A DNA stretch of 45,126 bases from Microcaldota archaeon (GTDB lineage: Archaea > Micrarchaeota > Micrarchaeia > Micrarchaeales > CABMGC01), in contig JAJZNA010000025.1 in the NCBI GenBank assembly GCA_021848065.1, positions 1-45,126 on the forward strand, given 5' to 3'. The notes beneath the pieces are model-generated. The model saw only the letters and a list, made by a program, of their open reading frames with translations, ran no database searches and was not told where the DNA came from. A program made the position numbers and the translations under genes. Positions 25,514 through 35,127 of the stretch are shown here, piece after piece; positions within the stretch are counted from its first letter, which is position 1, and each line of letters begins with the position of its first letter.

Positions 25514-27295
25514 ATGGATGAATTTGACTGCGGCAGCATAAACGAGGGTCACATAGGAAAGGAAGTTACAATGCATGGCTGGTGCAGGTACATACGTGAT
25601 CACGGAGGAAAGCTGTTCATAGACCTGGCAGACATACATGGATCGACCCAGCTCGTTTTTGAAAAATCGATTAAAGAGGAGGCGGATAGGCTTGGAAAGG
25701 AGTTTGTGATATCAGCCACAGGAACAGTTGAAAAGAGGGAGCCCGATACTGAAGATGCCACCAACCCTACAGGAAAGGTGGAACTGTACGTAAAATCCAT
25801 GGAGGTGATGAGCCAGTCGCTGGTGCCCCCTTTCGAGCTGATAGAGGAGAAGGAGAAGTTTCTGGCTAATGAGGAGCTTAGGCTAAGATATCGCTACCTT
25901 GACCTGCGCAGAAGGCCGATGATAGCCAATGTGCTGCTCAGGGACAGGATCACCAAAGCTGCAAGGAAGTACTTCTGGGAGAGGGGATTCTTGGATCTTG
26001 AGACCCCGGCCCTAGTCAAGGATAATTACGAGACAGGATCGCGCACGCTGCTTGTGCCTTCAAGGATAGAGAAGGGGAAGTTTTATGCGCTTGCCCAGTC
26101 GCCCCAGATATACAAGCAGATACTGATGGTGTCAGGCATAGACAAGTACTTCCAGATAGCAAGGTGCTTCAGGGATGAGGATCCTAGAGAGGACAGACAG
26201 CTCGAACACACGCAGATAGATCTTGAAGTATCTTTCAAGGACGAAAAATACATACAGGGGACTGTGGAGAAACTGTTCGAACGCATATTCAAGGAGGCCG
26301 TAGGGATAGAACTAAAGACCCCGTTCCAGCACATGACACATGCAGATGCGGTGAGGGACTATGGAAGCGACAAGCCGGACATGCGCTTCGCAAACAAGAT
26401 AGTAGATATAACTGGGGAGCTCGGAGGGATACAGTACAATATACTGAAAAGAATAATAGAGTCCAGGGGATACGTCAAGGCAATAGCCTTTGGCGCCGAT
26501 TTTGACGGGGCTAAAGGAAGGCTTGACAAGAATTTCATGCTCAAGATGATAGACCTTGCAAAGCTCTTCGGCCTGAGGGGGCTAACATGGCTGTATGTGA
26601 AGGGAGGGAGGATACATTCTGAGCCGGAGAGCATAGCAGAATCGCTAGGTACATGCGAAGAGCGCATTAGATCCAGGCTCGGAGCCAAGGAAGGGGACAT
26701 TATCATAATGGGCGCAGACCTTTCGGAGAGGATCCTTCTTGACGCAATGGGAAGGCTTAGGAAAGCGATAGGGGACAAGGTGGGGATTTATGATTCGAAG
26801 TATGCATTCCTATGGGTTGATGAATTCCCTCTTTTCGAGGTGAACGAGGTGACTGGAAAGGCGATGCCGGCGCACAACCCTTTCACTGCGCCAACGGAAT
26901 CCACCATAGGTTTCCTAGACACGGCACCGGAGAAGGTCAGGGGAAGGCAGTACGACCTGGTCCTCAATGGCGAGGAACTTGGCAGCGGCGCGATAAGGAT
27001 AAACGATCCCAAGCTGCAGAGGAAGATAATGAGGATGTTCGGGATGGACGACGAAGCCATAGACAGGAATTTCGGCTTCTTCATCGAGGCATTATCGTAC
27101 GGCACGCCTGTTGAAGGGGGCATGGGGCTTGGGCTGGACAGGATAACTGCAATGCTCGCAGGATCCCAGAACATACGCGACTTCATACTATTCCCCAAGA
27201 GCAAGAAGTTTGAGTCCTCAGTGGACATGTCGCCTTCGCAAGTGAGCCAGAAACGGCTCAAGGAGGATTATGGGCTTGAGTTCAAGGAGACGTGA
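25514..27295 (+). CDS. aspS: Aspartyl-tRNA synthetase, bacterial type, probably non-discriminating
   Basis: 593 aa. Archaeal AspRS is normally ~430 aa; this one has the bacterial layout: OB-fold, class II core, inserted GAD domain (about residues 275-400, beginning THADAVRDYGSDKPDMRF) and C-terminal extension. Motif 2 is FRDEDPREDRQLEHTQIDLE and motif 3 GMGLGLDRITAML; FLWVDEFPLFE and AHNPFT are also bacterial-like. The anticodon domain has RDHGG (His30), where discriminating E. coli AspRS has Leu; His is linked to non-discriminating enzymes. With gatCAB directly upstream it likely makes Asp-tRNA(Asn) for amidation. Confidence 0.94.
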   Translation: MDEFDCGSINEGHIGKEVTMHGWCRYIRDHGGKLFIDLADIHGSTQLVFEKSIKEEADRLGKEFVISATGTVEKREPDTEDATNPTGKVELYVKSMEVMSQSLVPPFELIEEKEKFLANEELRLRYRYLDLRRRPMIANVLLRDRITKAARKYFWERGFLDLETPALVKDNYETGSRTLLVPSRIEKGKFYALAQSPQIYKQILMVSGIDKYFQIARCFRDEDPREDRQLEHTQIDLEVSFKDEKYIQGTVEKLFERIFKEAVGIELKTPFQHMTHADAVRDYGSDKPDMRFANKIVDITGELGGIQYNILKRIIESRGYVKAIAFGADFDGAKGRLDKNFMLKMIDLAKLFGLRGLTWLYVKGGRIHSEPESIAESLGTCEERIRSRLGAKEGDIIIMGADLSERILLDAMGRLRKAIGDKVGIYDSKYAFLWVDEFPLFEVNEVTGKAMPAHNPFTAPTESTIGFLDTAPEKVRGRQYDLVLNGEELGSGAIRINDPKLQRKIMRMFGMDDEAIDRNFGFFIEALSYGTPVEGGMGLGLDRITAMLAGSQNIRDFILFPKSKKFESSVDMSPSQVSQKRLKEDYGLEFKET

Positions 27296-27299
27296 TTAT

Positions 27300-27902
27300 A
27301 TGATAAAGATCATTGTATTCGACATAGGCGGAGTGCTGATAAAATACGACGACAGGATGTATTACAAATACCTTTCAAGGAAGCATGATATAGACAGTGA
27401 TGCGTTCTTCAAGGCAATATCAAAGTACTCCGAACAGGTTGACGCGGGAAAGATAACAACTTCGCAGCTAGAGGAGAAAATGTCGCATGCCATTGGAATA
27501 CCGAAATCTGAGATAGGATATGACAAGTTCTTTCCCAACATAGCAAAGCCGAACAGGCCGGTTGAGAGGCTTGCAAGGAAGCTCTCGGAGAGATATGATA
27601 TCGCAGTGCTTAGCAATGTGAACAAATCAAGGCATACGGCAGTCTTGAACGTTGTTGTTGACGGGAAGGTCTTCAAGCACGAATTCTTATCTTACAAAAT
27701 CGGCGACATAAAGCCCCATCTCAAGGTGTACAGATACATGATCAAGAAACTTGGGGTGAAGCCAGGCGAGATACTTTTTATAGATGACAAGAAGGAGAAC
27801 ATAGATGCTGCTAAGAGGCTTGGCATAAATGGCATAGTGTACCAGAACATAGGGCAGCTGGAAAGGGATGTGAAGAGGGCATTGGGTACGGCCAGGATAT
27901 AG
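27300..27902 (+). CDS. HAD-superfamily hydrolase (IA type)
   Basis: 200 aa from ATG 27300, 4 bp after the aspS stop; the track start lies inside aspS. Motif I is FDIGGVLIKYD, motif II LSNVNKSRH, the conserved Lys GDIKPHLKVY and motif IV FIDDKKENIDAA. DIGGVL enzymes are small-molecule phosphatases or dehalogenase-like; the substrate is not evident. Last gene of the gatCAB-aspS operon. Confidence 0.82.
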   Translation: MIKIIVFDIGGVLIKYDDRMYYKYLSRKHDIDSDAFFKAISKYSEQVDAGKITTSQLEEKMSHAIGIPKSEIGYDKFFPNIAKPNRPVERLARKLSERYDIAVLSNVNKSRHTAVLNVVVDGKVFKHEFLSYKIGDIKPHLKVYRYMIKKLGVKPGEILFIDDKKENIDAAKRLGINGIVYQNIGQLERDVKRALGTARI

Positions 27903-28120
27903 TGCCTAAAGCAAGGCATTTGTCATCCCCATACTTAGTGATAGAAAACATGTCTCTTAAGTAGCTGGGTTAACAATGCAATGCAGCTTATAGCGCAAAG
28001 GTTCCTCTTTCTCTGACCCTTATACAGGGTGTGTGCAGAGATTTATAAGGCAGCTACAAACACGACAACCGGCAAATAACACGCTTGCATATTAAGAGTC
28101 AGGTACTAGCCCCATTCCTG

Positions 28121-28137
28121 CGTACGTGACACGTACG
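28121..28137. terminator. 17-bp palindrome 3 bp after the glnA stop
   Basis: CGTACGTG-A-CACGTACG is a perfect inverted repeat directly after glnA on the minus strand. It may fold as a hairpin at the glnA mRNA 3' end. The rest of the 238-bp gap (27903-28140) has a TATA-like ATTTATAAG near 28040 and a small ACCCT/AGGGT hairpin at 28016-28030, but no ORF or recognisable RNA. Confidence 0.4.
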
Positions 28138-28140
28138 AGG

Positions 28141-29562
28141 TCATCCGTCCAGATACCGATAGATCTCGGCAGGGTGGGGGAAGGAGGCCATTTCCATGCA
28201 CTCCTTTCGCTTCAGGTCCAGATAGGTTTCAAGGACCTCGTTTCCGAAAACAGGCTTTAGGAAGGCGTTATCGGACTCAAGCTCATCCAGGGCATCGCTC
28301 AGGCTCCTTGGTATCTCACGTACACCTAGCTTCGTGCGCTCCTCCTTGCCCATGTGCCATATGTTCTGTGAAATGACAGGATCTCCAGGATCGGATTTCT
28401 TCTTAACTCCATCCAGGGCAGCCATCAATATCGCAGAGAATGCAAGATAAGGATTTGCAGTAGGGTCCGGAGCCCTGTACTCCAGGCGCTTTGCCTTCTC
28501 GGATCCCTTGAAATATGTAGGCACCCTGACCACCGCACTCCTGTTCGACTTGCTCCATGCAAGGTATACAGGCGCCTCGAATCCGGGTATCAGCCTGCGG
28601 TAGCTGTTCACTGTGGGTGACACTATGGCAGAAAGTGCGCGGGCATGCTCAAGGATGCCACCTATGGCATACCTACCCGTGTCGCTAAGCTCCGCGTATG
28701 CATCCCCCTTGTCATACATGGCGTTCTTCCCATCTAGGGACCAGAGGCTGAAGTGGGTGTGCATCCCGGTGCCATTGTCCCCGTACATGGGCTTTGGCAT
28801 GAACGTGGCTACCGTGGCGTTCCTCCTCGCGACGTTCTTTACCACGTATTTGAGTGTCTGAAGGTTGTCCGCAGTCTTGACCAATGTGGAGTACTTGAAA
28901 TTTATCTCGCACTGGCCAGCAGTTGCTACCTCGTGGTGCGCAGCCTCTATCTCGAATCCAAAGCTGTCCACAAGAGTGTTTATTATCTCGGACCTTATGT
29001 CGCCAAGCTGGTCTACTGGCTCGGCAGGATAGTAGCCTTCCTTGTGCCTTATTATGTATCCGCCATTGCCTTCCCATGGCGCTTCCCTGGCGTGTATCTT
29101 GTATCCTATCCCAGAGCTTGGCATGGCCATGTCCATGCTGACAGAATCGAATATGAAAAACTCAGGTTCAGGGCCAAAATAGCTGCTGTATCCCAGTTCC
29201 TTCTGGTGCTTTTCCGCACTCTCTGCAATGCACCTTGGGTCCCTTTCGAACCTGCCCTCACTGGCGCCGCGGTGAACCTCTGCAAGCATCCTCGCAACGC
29301 CGTTTGACCAGGGTATTAGGCGGACGGTATCGGGTATTGGCACCAGGACCATATCGCTCTCGTATATCTCCGTGAATCCCCTTATGCTGCTTCCGTCCAG
29401 CTTTCCGAATCCCTCGCTGAACGACGCCTTGTCGAACGGGTTTGCCGGAATAGTTATGTGCTGAAGGCTACCGAAAAGATCGGTGAACTGCAGGTCTACC
29501 CATTTCACACCGTGGCCTTTCAAATACCCTATCGCAGCATCTACTTGTTCTTCCGTAGCCAT
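28141..29562 (-). CDS. glnA: Glutamine synthetase type I
   Basis: 473 aa from the ATG at 29562 (MATEEQVD), preceded by GGGGAT; the track adds 30 unlikely codons. N-terminal beta-grasp [20 protein letters not shown] with DGSSIRGF is followed by catalytic motifs [11 protein letters not shown], the [12 protein letters not shown] loop, [23 protein letters not shown] and [17 protein letters not shown]. The region where GSI-beta enzymes carry the adenylylated Tyr (NLYDLPP) reads [11 protein letters not shown], so adenylylation control is not expected. It assimilates ammonium and supplies glutamine to GatA and other amidotransferases. Confidence 0.95.
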   Translation of the reverse strand: MATEEQVDAAIGYLKGHGVKWVDLQFTDLFGSLQHITIPANPFDKASFSEGFGKLDGSSIRGFTEIYESDMVLVPIPDTVRLIPWSNGVARMLAEVHRGASEGRFERDPRCIAESAEKHQKELGYSSYFGPEPEFFIFDSVSMDMAMPSSGIGYKIHAREAPWEGNGGYIIRHKEGYYPAEPVDQLGDIRSEIINTLVDSFGFEIEAAHHEVATAGQCEINFKYSTLVKTADNLQTLKYVVKNVARRNATVATFMPKPMYGDNGTGMHTHFSLWSLDGKNAMYDKGDAYAELSDTGRYAIGGILEHARALSAIVSPTVNSYRRLIPGFEAPVYLAWSKSNRSAVVRVPTYFKGSEKAKRLEYRAPDPTANPYLAFSAILMAALDGVKKKSDPGDPVISQNIWHMGKEERTKLGVREIPRSLSDALDELESDNAFLKPVFGNEVLETYLDLKRKECMEMASFPHPAEIYRYLDG

Positions 29563-29725
29563 TTTATCCCCACGAGGAGTAGTAAACCGTGCGCAGTTAA
29601 TAATCTTCACTGCAAATTTCCGCGCCGGGATTATATGGGGAGTGCTATGCACATATTTTAAATTGCTAAGGCCATATATTAGTCCCCGCAGTGCATTTTC
29701 AGGTGTACCGTCGCAGATGCACAGA

Positions 29726-30451
29726 TCACGGCCTATGCCTGTCGCTTATCCTGTTTCCATAAAGGTCGTAAAAGCTTGCATGTGCAAAATCGAATAGCTC
29801 GTTGTTCAGCATGGGTATGTGCTCTTCGGTGCCGTAGCCGACACGGCTGCCTATTATCAATCTGTTGAAAGCTGGCGCGTTCACAAGCCGTATTGCGCCA
29901 TTATATTCCTTGTAGTGCCTGTGCATGCCTTCGCCCACCTCGGCAACAAGCCAGGCCTTGCTGTCAGTGCCATTGACAGAAGCGGCTATGTGGCCATGGC
30001 CGCATGCTATGTATCCCTTTTTAACCGCATCTGCAGAGGGCATGGCATTGCCATGCATCAAGGCGACATCTTCCAGTAGCACCTCCTTGCTGACCTCGAC
30101 ATCGAAACCCATCTCCGCAAGCATAGTGTCCAGGTATGCGTCGTGGTTTCCGCGCGCTATCCTCACCTCGAAGCCTTCGAGGGCGCTGAAGAATTCGCGT
30201 ATGAGCGACTTCTCGGCTAAGGTGACATGGCCTATGCTGTCCTTCACATCCCCTAAAAGCACCAGGGACTTCGAGCGGTTTGCCTTGCATATGGAGACCA
30301 ACTCCTGCGCCATCTTTGCAGTGGCCCTTGGAAAGGATATCTTGGACTCCTCAAACTTCGCTTCGATGCCTATGTGGAGGTCTCCGGCAACCACTACACG
30401 TTCGCCTTCCACCAGAAGGGCAGGCACCCCGTTTATGAATGAGATTGGCAA
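29726..30451 (-). CDS. Metallophosphoesterase, archaeal COG1407/ICC-like
   Basis: 241 aa from a TTG start preceded by GTGAT. The calcineurin-like metal motifs are in order: [29 protein letters not shown] and CGHGHIA. These proteins, often paired with Lhr-type helicases, are presumed nucleases or phosphodiesterases acting on nucleic acids or nucleotides. The start sits about 18 nt after the expected transcript start from the CATATAAAGG element at ~30495. No helicase neighbour is present in the window. Confidence 0.84.
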   Translation of the reverse strand: MPISFINGVPALLVEGERVVVAGDLHIGIEAKFEESKISFPRATAKMAQELVSICKANRSKSLVLLGDVKDSIGHVTLAEKSLIREFFSALEGFEVRIARGNHDAYLDTMLAEMGFDVEVSKEVLLEDVALMHGNAMPSADAVKKGYIACGHGHIAASVNGTDSKAWLVAEVGEGMHRHYKEYNGAIRLVNAPAFNRLIIGSRVGYGTEEHIPMLNNELFDFAHASFYDLYGNRISDRHRP

Positions 30452-30540
30452 ATTATCACATGATGCGCATGGATAATGGCTGCCGCATAGCCTTTATATG
30501 TTCTGGTCGAAGATATCTAATTGGGTCTTGAGGAATTTTG

Positions 30541-31611
30541 ATGGCAAATGGCACAGTTTCCATAGGCAAGATATTCGGAATAGGGATAGAGCTTCACTGG
30601 ATGTTCATACTCCTAATACTCTTCTTCTTCTACATATCGCCCCTGTTCGGGCTGGTATGGGTGCTCCTATTCATATGCGTGCTGATACACGAGCTTTCAC
30701 ACTCGGTAACATCGATCAGGAACGGAATAAATGTAAGCAGGATAATACTCATGCCCATAGGAGGCGCGTCTATAATAGAAGAGACGAAGATTGCTCCGGA
30801 TGTAGAATTCCGCATATCGATTGCCGGGCCGATAATGAGCCTCTTCCTAGGGGGCCTTTTTGGAGTTATGGTAATATTCACCCCGCCAGGGATAATCACG
30901 TTCATAGTGCAGTACCTGTTCCTGATAAACATACTGCTTGGGGTATTCAACATACTGCCTGCATTCCCAATGGACGGGGGTAGGGTGCTTAGGAGCTATC
31001 TGGAGAAGAGGCAGGGAGCATACCGGGCCACCATGAATACGCTAAAAGTAAGCAAGTACTGCGTTGCGCTTATAATAATAGGCACCGTGGCGTTCCTTGT
31101 AATCCCGAGCACGTATGACCTTGCGTACAAGGAGTGGATAGTGATATGGAACCTGCTAATAGTCTTCTTCCTATACCAGGGCATAACCGCGGAGAAGGCC
31201 AACGCCGTGCTAAGGCACGAGACGCGCGGCATGAAGATAACCGACGTTATAAGCAGGAAGTACGCGATGGTGAGTTACAGGATGAGCATAGGGAGGCTCT
31301 ATGGGCTTGTAAGGTCAAGGAAGGAGCACATAATGGTTGCGAAGAAGCCTGACGGCACCTACGCGCTGGTGGATATATTCAACAGACAGGGTGCGAAGAG
31401 TGCCCGCACGGTGGCGGACATGCTCATACCCATCCCCAATATAGGCCCAGACCTGGACCTTGTCGATGCTATAGCAAAAATAGAGACCAACCCCTACAGG
31501 GTGGCTGCAGTAGTGAAGGGGAAGAGGCTGCTTGGGATAGCAACATCGAGCCATATAAACGCCGTTATAACCCTGCATATGGCCAAAAAGCCTGACGAAG
31601 ATGCAACTTGA
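30541..31611 (+). CDS. Site-2 protease family (M50) membrane metalloprotease with CBS domains
   Basis: 356 aa from ATG 30541. Multiple membrane segments hold the zinc motif HELSHS (HExxH) near residue 54 and the third ligand motif NILPAFPMDGGRVLRSYL. The C-terminal ~120 residues (MKITDVISRKYAMVSYRMS to GKRLLGIATSSHINAVI) look like a CBS pair, the arrangement of archaeal S2P such as the M. jannaschii enzyme. It cleaves substrates within the membrane; CBS domains probably sense adenylates. No anti-sigma-like substrate is adjacent. Confidence 0.9.
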   Translation: MANGTVSIGKIFGIGIELHWMFILLILFFFYISPLFGLVWVLLFICVLIHELSHSVTSIRNGINVSRIILMPIGGASIIEETKIAPDVEFRISIAGPIMSLFLGGLFGVMVIFTPPGIITFIVQYLFLINILLGVFNILPAFPMDGGRVLRSYLEKRQGAYRATMNTLKVSKYCVALIIIGTVAFLVIPSTYDLAYKEWIVIWNLLIVFFLYQGITAEKANAVLRHETRGMKITDVISRKYAMVSYRMSIGRLYGLVRSRKEHIMVAKKPDGTYALVDIFNRQGAKSARTVADMLIPIPNIGPDLDLVDAIAKIETNPYRVAAVVKGKRLLGIATSSHINAVITLHMAKKPDEDAT

Positions 31612-31663
31612 GCGTGGCAGGGCGAAAGGCTTGACCTCTGTTTTCCTGACAGCAAAGATTTTA

Positions 31664-31687
31664 ATAGGTTAATATAGTCTAACCTAT
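31664..31687. promoter_or_regulatory. Inverted repeat in the smc promoter
   Basis: ATAGGTTA-ATATAGTC-TAACCTAT: perfect 8-bp arms with an 8-bp spacer, ending 20 bp before the smc ATG and overlapping a TATA-like TTTTAATAG. This position would let a bound repressor block the promoter. Confidence 0.45.
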
Positions 31688-31707
31688 AGAGGGGCCGGGG
31701 CGGACTG

Positions 31708-34700
31708 ATGTTGTACCTAAAGTCTATTACTCTTGACAAATTCAAGTCTTTCAGGCACGCCGAGCTCCTATTGTCCAAAGGATTCACATGCATAGTGGGG
31801 CCCAACGGCAGCGGCAAGAGCGTCATATTCGACGCACTATCGGTGGCACTGGGGGAACCTTCCCCGCAGCAGCTAAGGGTCACCTCGCTGGGGCAGCTGA
31901 TAAACAACACGGTCAAGCCAAAGCAGGGAGAGTTCGCCAAGGCGCACATAAAGCTTGAGTTCGATGGAGGGGACGAACCAATAACAGTCACTAAGACAGT
32001 AAGGTCGGATTCTAAGACGCTCTACAAGCTCAACGGAAAGACAATGACCAGGAGGGAAGTCATAGAGTTCTTCTCGAAGAACAGCGTGAGGGTGGACGAC
32101 ACCACCACCATAGCGCAGGGCGAGATAGACGGGCTCTCAAAGCTAAATTCCAAGCAGAGGAGGGAGCTGATAGACGTGGCGGCAGGGATAAAGGAATTTG
32201 AGTACAAGAAGACCGAGGCCATGCGTGAACTGGAGAAGGTGGACCAGAGGATAAGCGAGGCAAACGTGATGCTTAGCGAGAGGCAGGGATTCCTCAAGGA
32301 GCTCGAGAAGGAGAAAGAGGCCGCAGAGGCATGGCTGCAGATGGGCAAGAGGGTGAGGCTGCTCACTTACAGCGTGCTCAAGGTGCGTCAGGCGGGGCTA
32401 AAGGCCTCATTTGAGCAGTCCACAAAGGATATGTCAATACTTGATGCTAGGAAGATGGAGCTCTCCGCTAAGAAGGTTGAGATAGGGTCAAGGCGGGACC
32501 AGCTGAACGCAGAGGTGCAGCAGCTGCAGGCAGAGTTCAGCAAGATGAACTCTACGTCCGGGGAGATACGCGCAAGGCTGGAAAACCTCAACAACGAGCT
32601 TGCCAGGCTTGAGGTGGAGATACCAAACCTTGCAAAGTCACTTGACGAGCTGAACTACACGATAACACAGTCCAACGCGGAGCTGAAAGAAGCTACAGAG
32701 AGGATAAAGGAGGATGGTGCACGCGTGCTGGAGCTTGACAAGACAATATCACGGCTTGATGCAGAGATAGGAAAGGCGGTAGAGGTGCCTGATGACGTAG
32801 ACTTCGAGGCAGAGGTCAATGCCCTTGAGGCCCTAATACAGGGCGATGAGAATAAGCTTGTGGAGCTTCAGAACTACATATCAAAGCTCCAGGCTGACAT
32901 TTCGATAGTGCAGTCAAGAAAGGCGGACACGGAGAAGCAGGGAACAGAGCTGATGCAGAGGAGGAATGATATTGCAAGCAGAAAGGAGAAGTCCTCGAAT
33001 GCAGTCACTGATGCCAAGGCCAGGTCGAAGAAATCGGAGGCACGCATAGGCGAGCTTGATGAACAGCGCGCCGAGCTGTCCCGTACCTGTGACAGGACTG
33101 ATGAAGAGATACTGGAACTCAAAAAGCAGCAATGGATGTACTCGCAATCAAGGGACGGGTCGCTTGCGACCAGGCTGTCGGAGAAGTTCAGCCAGTCTGA
33201 CGGATTTTACGGGAAAGCGGCTGGGCTTTGCACATATGAAGGCACTTATGCCACAGCCATAGAGACGGCCGCAACCAACAGGTTCGATTACTACGTGGTG
33301 GACTCCATAAAGTCTGCCAGCGTCTTCATAAACTTCCTCAAGAAGAACGGCCTGGGTAGGGCCACCTTCATACCGATGGCTGAGGTTAGCTCCCCACCAG
33401 TTAGCTCTGTGAGGGCTGATGGGATGAGGCCGCTGCTGGATTTCATAAATTATGACAAGAAATTCGCCAGGGTATTTAGCTACATATTCGGAAACACGTA
33501 CCTCATAAACGACCCAAATGACGCTAAAAGGTTCGGCATCGGGAAGCACAGGTACGTCACCATCGACGGGGAGCTCATAGAGGGATCAGGCATAATATCG
33601 GGAGGATCGCAGAAAGCCAGGGTCTCACTCGCAGCAGTGGAAAGCAGGCTCAAGGCAGTGACAGACGAGAACGAGAAGGCGAAGAAGCTCTACCACTCAA
33701 CAGATTCCGCACTTCAGGCAGAGAGCAAGGAATACGCACTCGTAAACATGCAGATGCAGCAGCTCTCCGCAGACCTCGGCCTGGCATCTAACGAGCTAAT
33801 AGACACTGACAGGAAGATGGCTTCATTGAAGGACCAGCTGGCGGGATTCGATGCCGAAGTGTCCAGACTGTCTAAGGAGGTTGAACAGAAGGACAGGGAG
33901 AAGCTGGAGGTCGCATCGGCCCTTAACAGGAACAAGGACGCAAGGAAGGCAGCATACGACAAGCTTACCGAGGCCACCAGGGGCAGCGCAAACTCGAAGA
34001 AGATGAAGGAGGAGAAGGCACGCATAGAGGCGATGAGGAACGAGGCGCAGGACTGCAGGGTGAAGAGGGGAAGCCTCAACACGGAGATGGGAATGCTTCA
34101 GCAGAAGTGCGGCGTATTGTCAAAGTCCGTAGAGACTAAGAAGGCGCAGCTAAAGGACGTTGGCGAACAGCTAAAGTCAAAGGAGCTTAGGAAGGAAGTG
34201 GTACTCAAGTCCAAGGGAGAGATCGAGCGTGATGCAGCCAGCAAGTCCGAATCAACCAAGAAGGTCATAGCAAGGATACAGGCGATAACGGAGGATGTTG
34301 GCAAGCTTTCTGGAGAGTACGGAAGGCTTGATGCTGAGATAACATCGATAGAGAGGCAGATAACGGAGATACGGATAAGGCGGCAGGGAGTGGAGACCAC
34401 CCTTAACGACATAACAGCAGAGCTCAAGGCATATGACGAGAGCGTGGAGGCGGTGAAGGGCAGGCTCGAGGAGATGAATGCGGAGATAGGCGTGCTTAAA
34501 GGCAAGATAGAGGCGCTTGGAAATGTGAACCAGAAAGCGCCGGAGACGTATGAGGCAAATAAGAAGCTTGTGGAGGAGGCATCCCTCAAGGTATCGACGC
34601 TGCAGACAGAGAAGGAGGCCGTGCTTAGGATGATAGAGGAGATTGATTCGAAGAAGCTCCAGACATTCATGGACATGCTCAATGAAGTGAACAAGGGATT

Positions 34701-35118
34701 CATGAGGCTCTACAACTACGTCTTCCCAGGCAAGGCCTCGATAGTCCTTGAGGATGACAAGGATCCCTTGAACAGCGGCATATTCATAAAGATAAACAAC
34801 GGCAAGTCGGATACACAGTTCATGTCCATGTCAGGAGGGGAGAGGGCGATAATATCGCTCATGCTCCTCTTCGCCATACACATGGGCAAGAAGTCGGCGT
34901 TCTACATATTCGACGAAGTGGATGCAGCCCTGGACAAGGAGAACGCGAAGAAGCTCTCGATGCTGATAAAGGAGATGTCTAAGGAGGCGCAGTTCATAGT
35001 GATAAGCCATAATGACTCGCTGATAGTTAACTCTGACGCTGCCATAGGCGTTGTGAAGACTGAAGGAGAGTCAAAAGCCTATGGCGTGGACGTTGCCAAC
35101 ATAATAAAGAAAGGATGA
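31708..35118 (+). CDS. smc: Chromosome segregation protein SMC
   Basis: 1136 aa, normal for archaeal SMC. Walker A GPNGSGKSVIFDAL is near the N-terminus, followed by about 320 residues of coiled coil, a hinge around residues 480-650 (YGKAAGLCTYEGTYATAIETAATNRFDYYVVD to EGSGIISGGS), the returning coil, the signature MSGGERAIISLMLLFAI and Walker B FYIFDEVDAALDKENA. It forms the ATP-driven ring that compacts and segregates the chromosome. The kleisin ScpA is not in the window. The next gene begins 9 bp after the stop with a TTG. Confidence 0.96.
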   Translation: MLYLKSITLDKFKSFRHAELLLSKGFTCIVGPNGSGKSVIFDALSVALGEPSPQQLRVTSLGQLINNTVKPKQGEFAKAHIKLEFDGGDEPITVTKTVRSDSKTLYKLNGKTMTRREVIEFFSKNSVRVDDTTTIAQGEIDGLSKLNSKQRRELIDVAAGIKEFEYKKTEAMRELEKVDQRISEANVMLSERQGFLKELEKEKEAAEAWLQMGKRVRLLTYSVLKVRQAGLKASFEQSTKDMSILDARKMELSAKKVEIGSRRDQLNAEVQQLQAEFSKMNSTSGEIRARLENLNNELARLEVEIPNLAKSLDELNYTITQSNAELKEATERIKEDGARVLELDKTISRLDAEIGKAVEVPDDVDFEAEVNALEALIQGDENKLVELQNYISKLQADISIVQSRKADTEKQGTELMQRRNDIASRKEKSSNAVTDAKARSKKSEARIGELDEQRAELSRTCDRTDEEILELKKQQWMYSQSRDGSLATRLSEKFSQSDGFYGKAAGLCTYEGTYATAIETAATNRFDYYVVDSIKSASVFINFLKKNGLGRATFIPMAEVSSPPVSSVRADGMRPLLDFINYDKKFARVFSYIFGNTYLINDPNDAKRFGIGKHRYVTIDGELIEGSGIISGGSQKARVSLAAVESRLKAVTDENEKAKKLYHSTDSALQAESKEYALVNMQMQQLSADLGLASNELIDTDRKMASLKDQLAGFDAEVSRLSKEVEQKDREKLEVASALNRNKDARKAAYDKLTEATRGSANSKKMKEEKARIEAMRNEAQDCRVKRGSLNTEMGMLQQKCGVLSKSVETKKAQLKDVGEQLKSKELRKEVVLKSKGEIERDAASKSESTKKVIARIQAITEDVGKLSGEYGRLDAEITSIERQITEIRIRRQGVETTLNDITAELKAYDESVEAVKGRLEEMNAEIGVLKGKIEALGNVNQKAPETYEANKKLVEEASLKVSTLQTEKEAVLRMIEEIDSKKLQTFMDMLNEVNKGFMRLYNYVFPGKASIVLEDDKDPLNSGIFIKINNGKSDTQFMSMSGGERAIISLMLLFAIHMGKKSAFYIFDEVDAALDKENAKKLSMLIKEMSKEAQFIVISHNDSLIVNSDAAIGVVKTEGESKAYGVDVANIIKKG

Positions 35119-35127
35119 GTGGTGTGA

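Noticed and set aside
27903-28140. Possible small RNA gene near the TATA-like element at 28040
   Set aside because: Only short weak hairpins; no box C/D or H/ACA pattern and no ORF.
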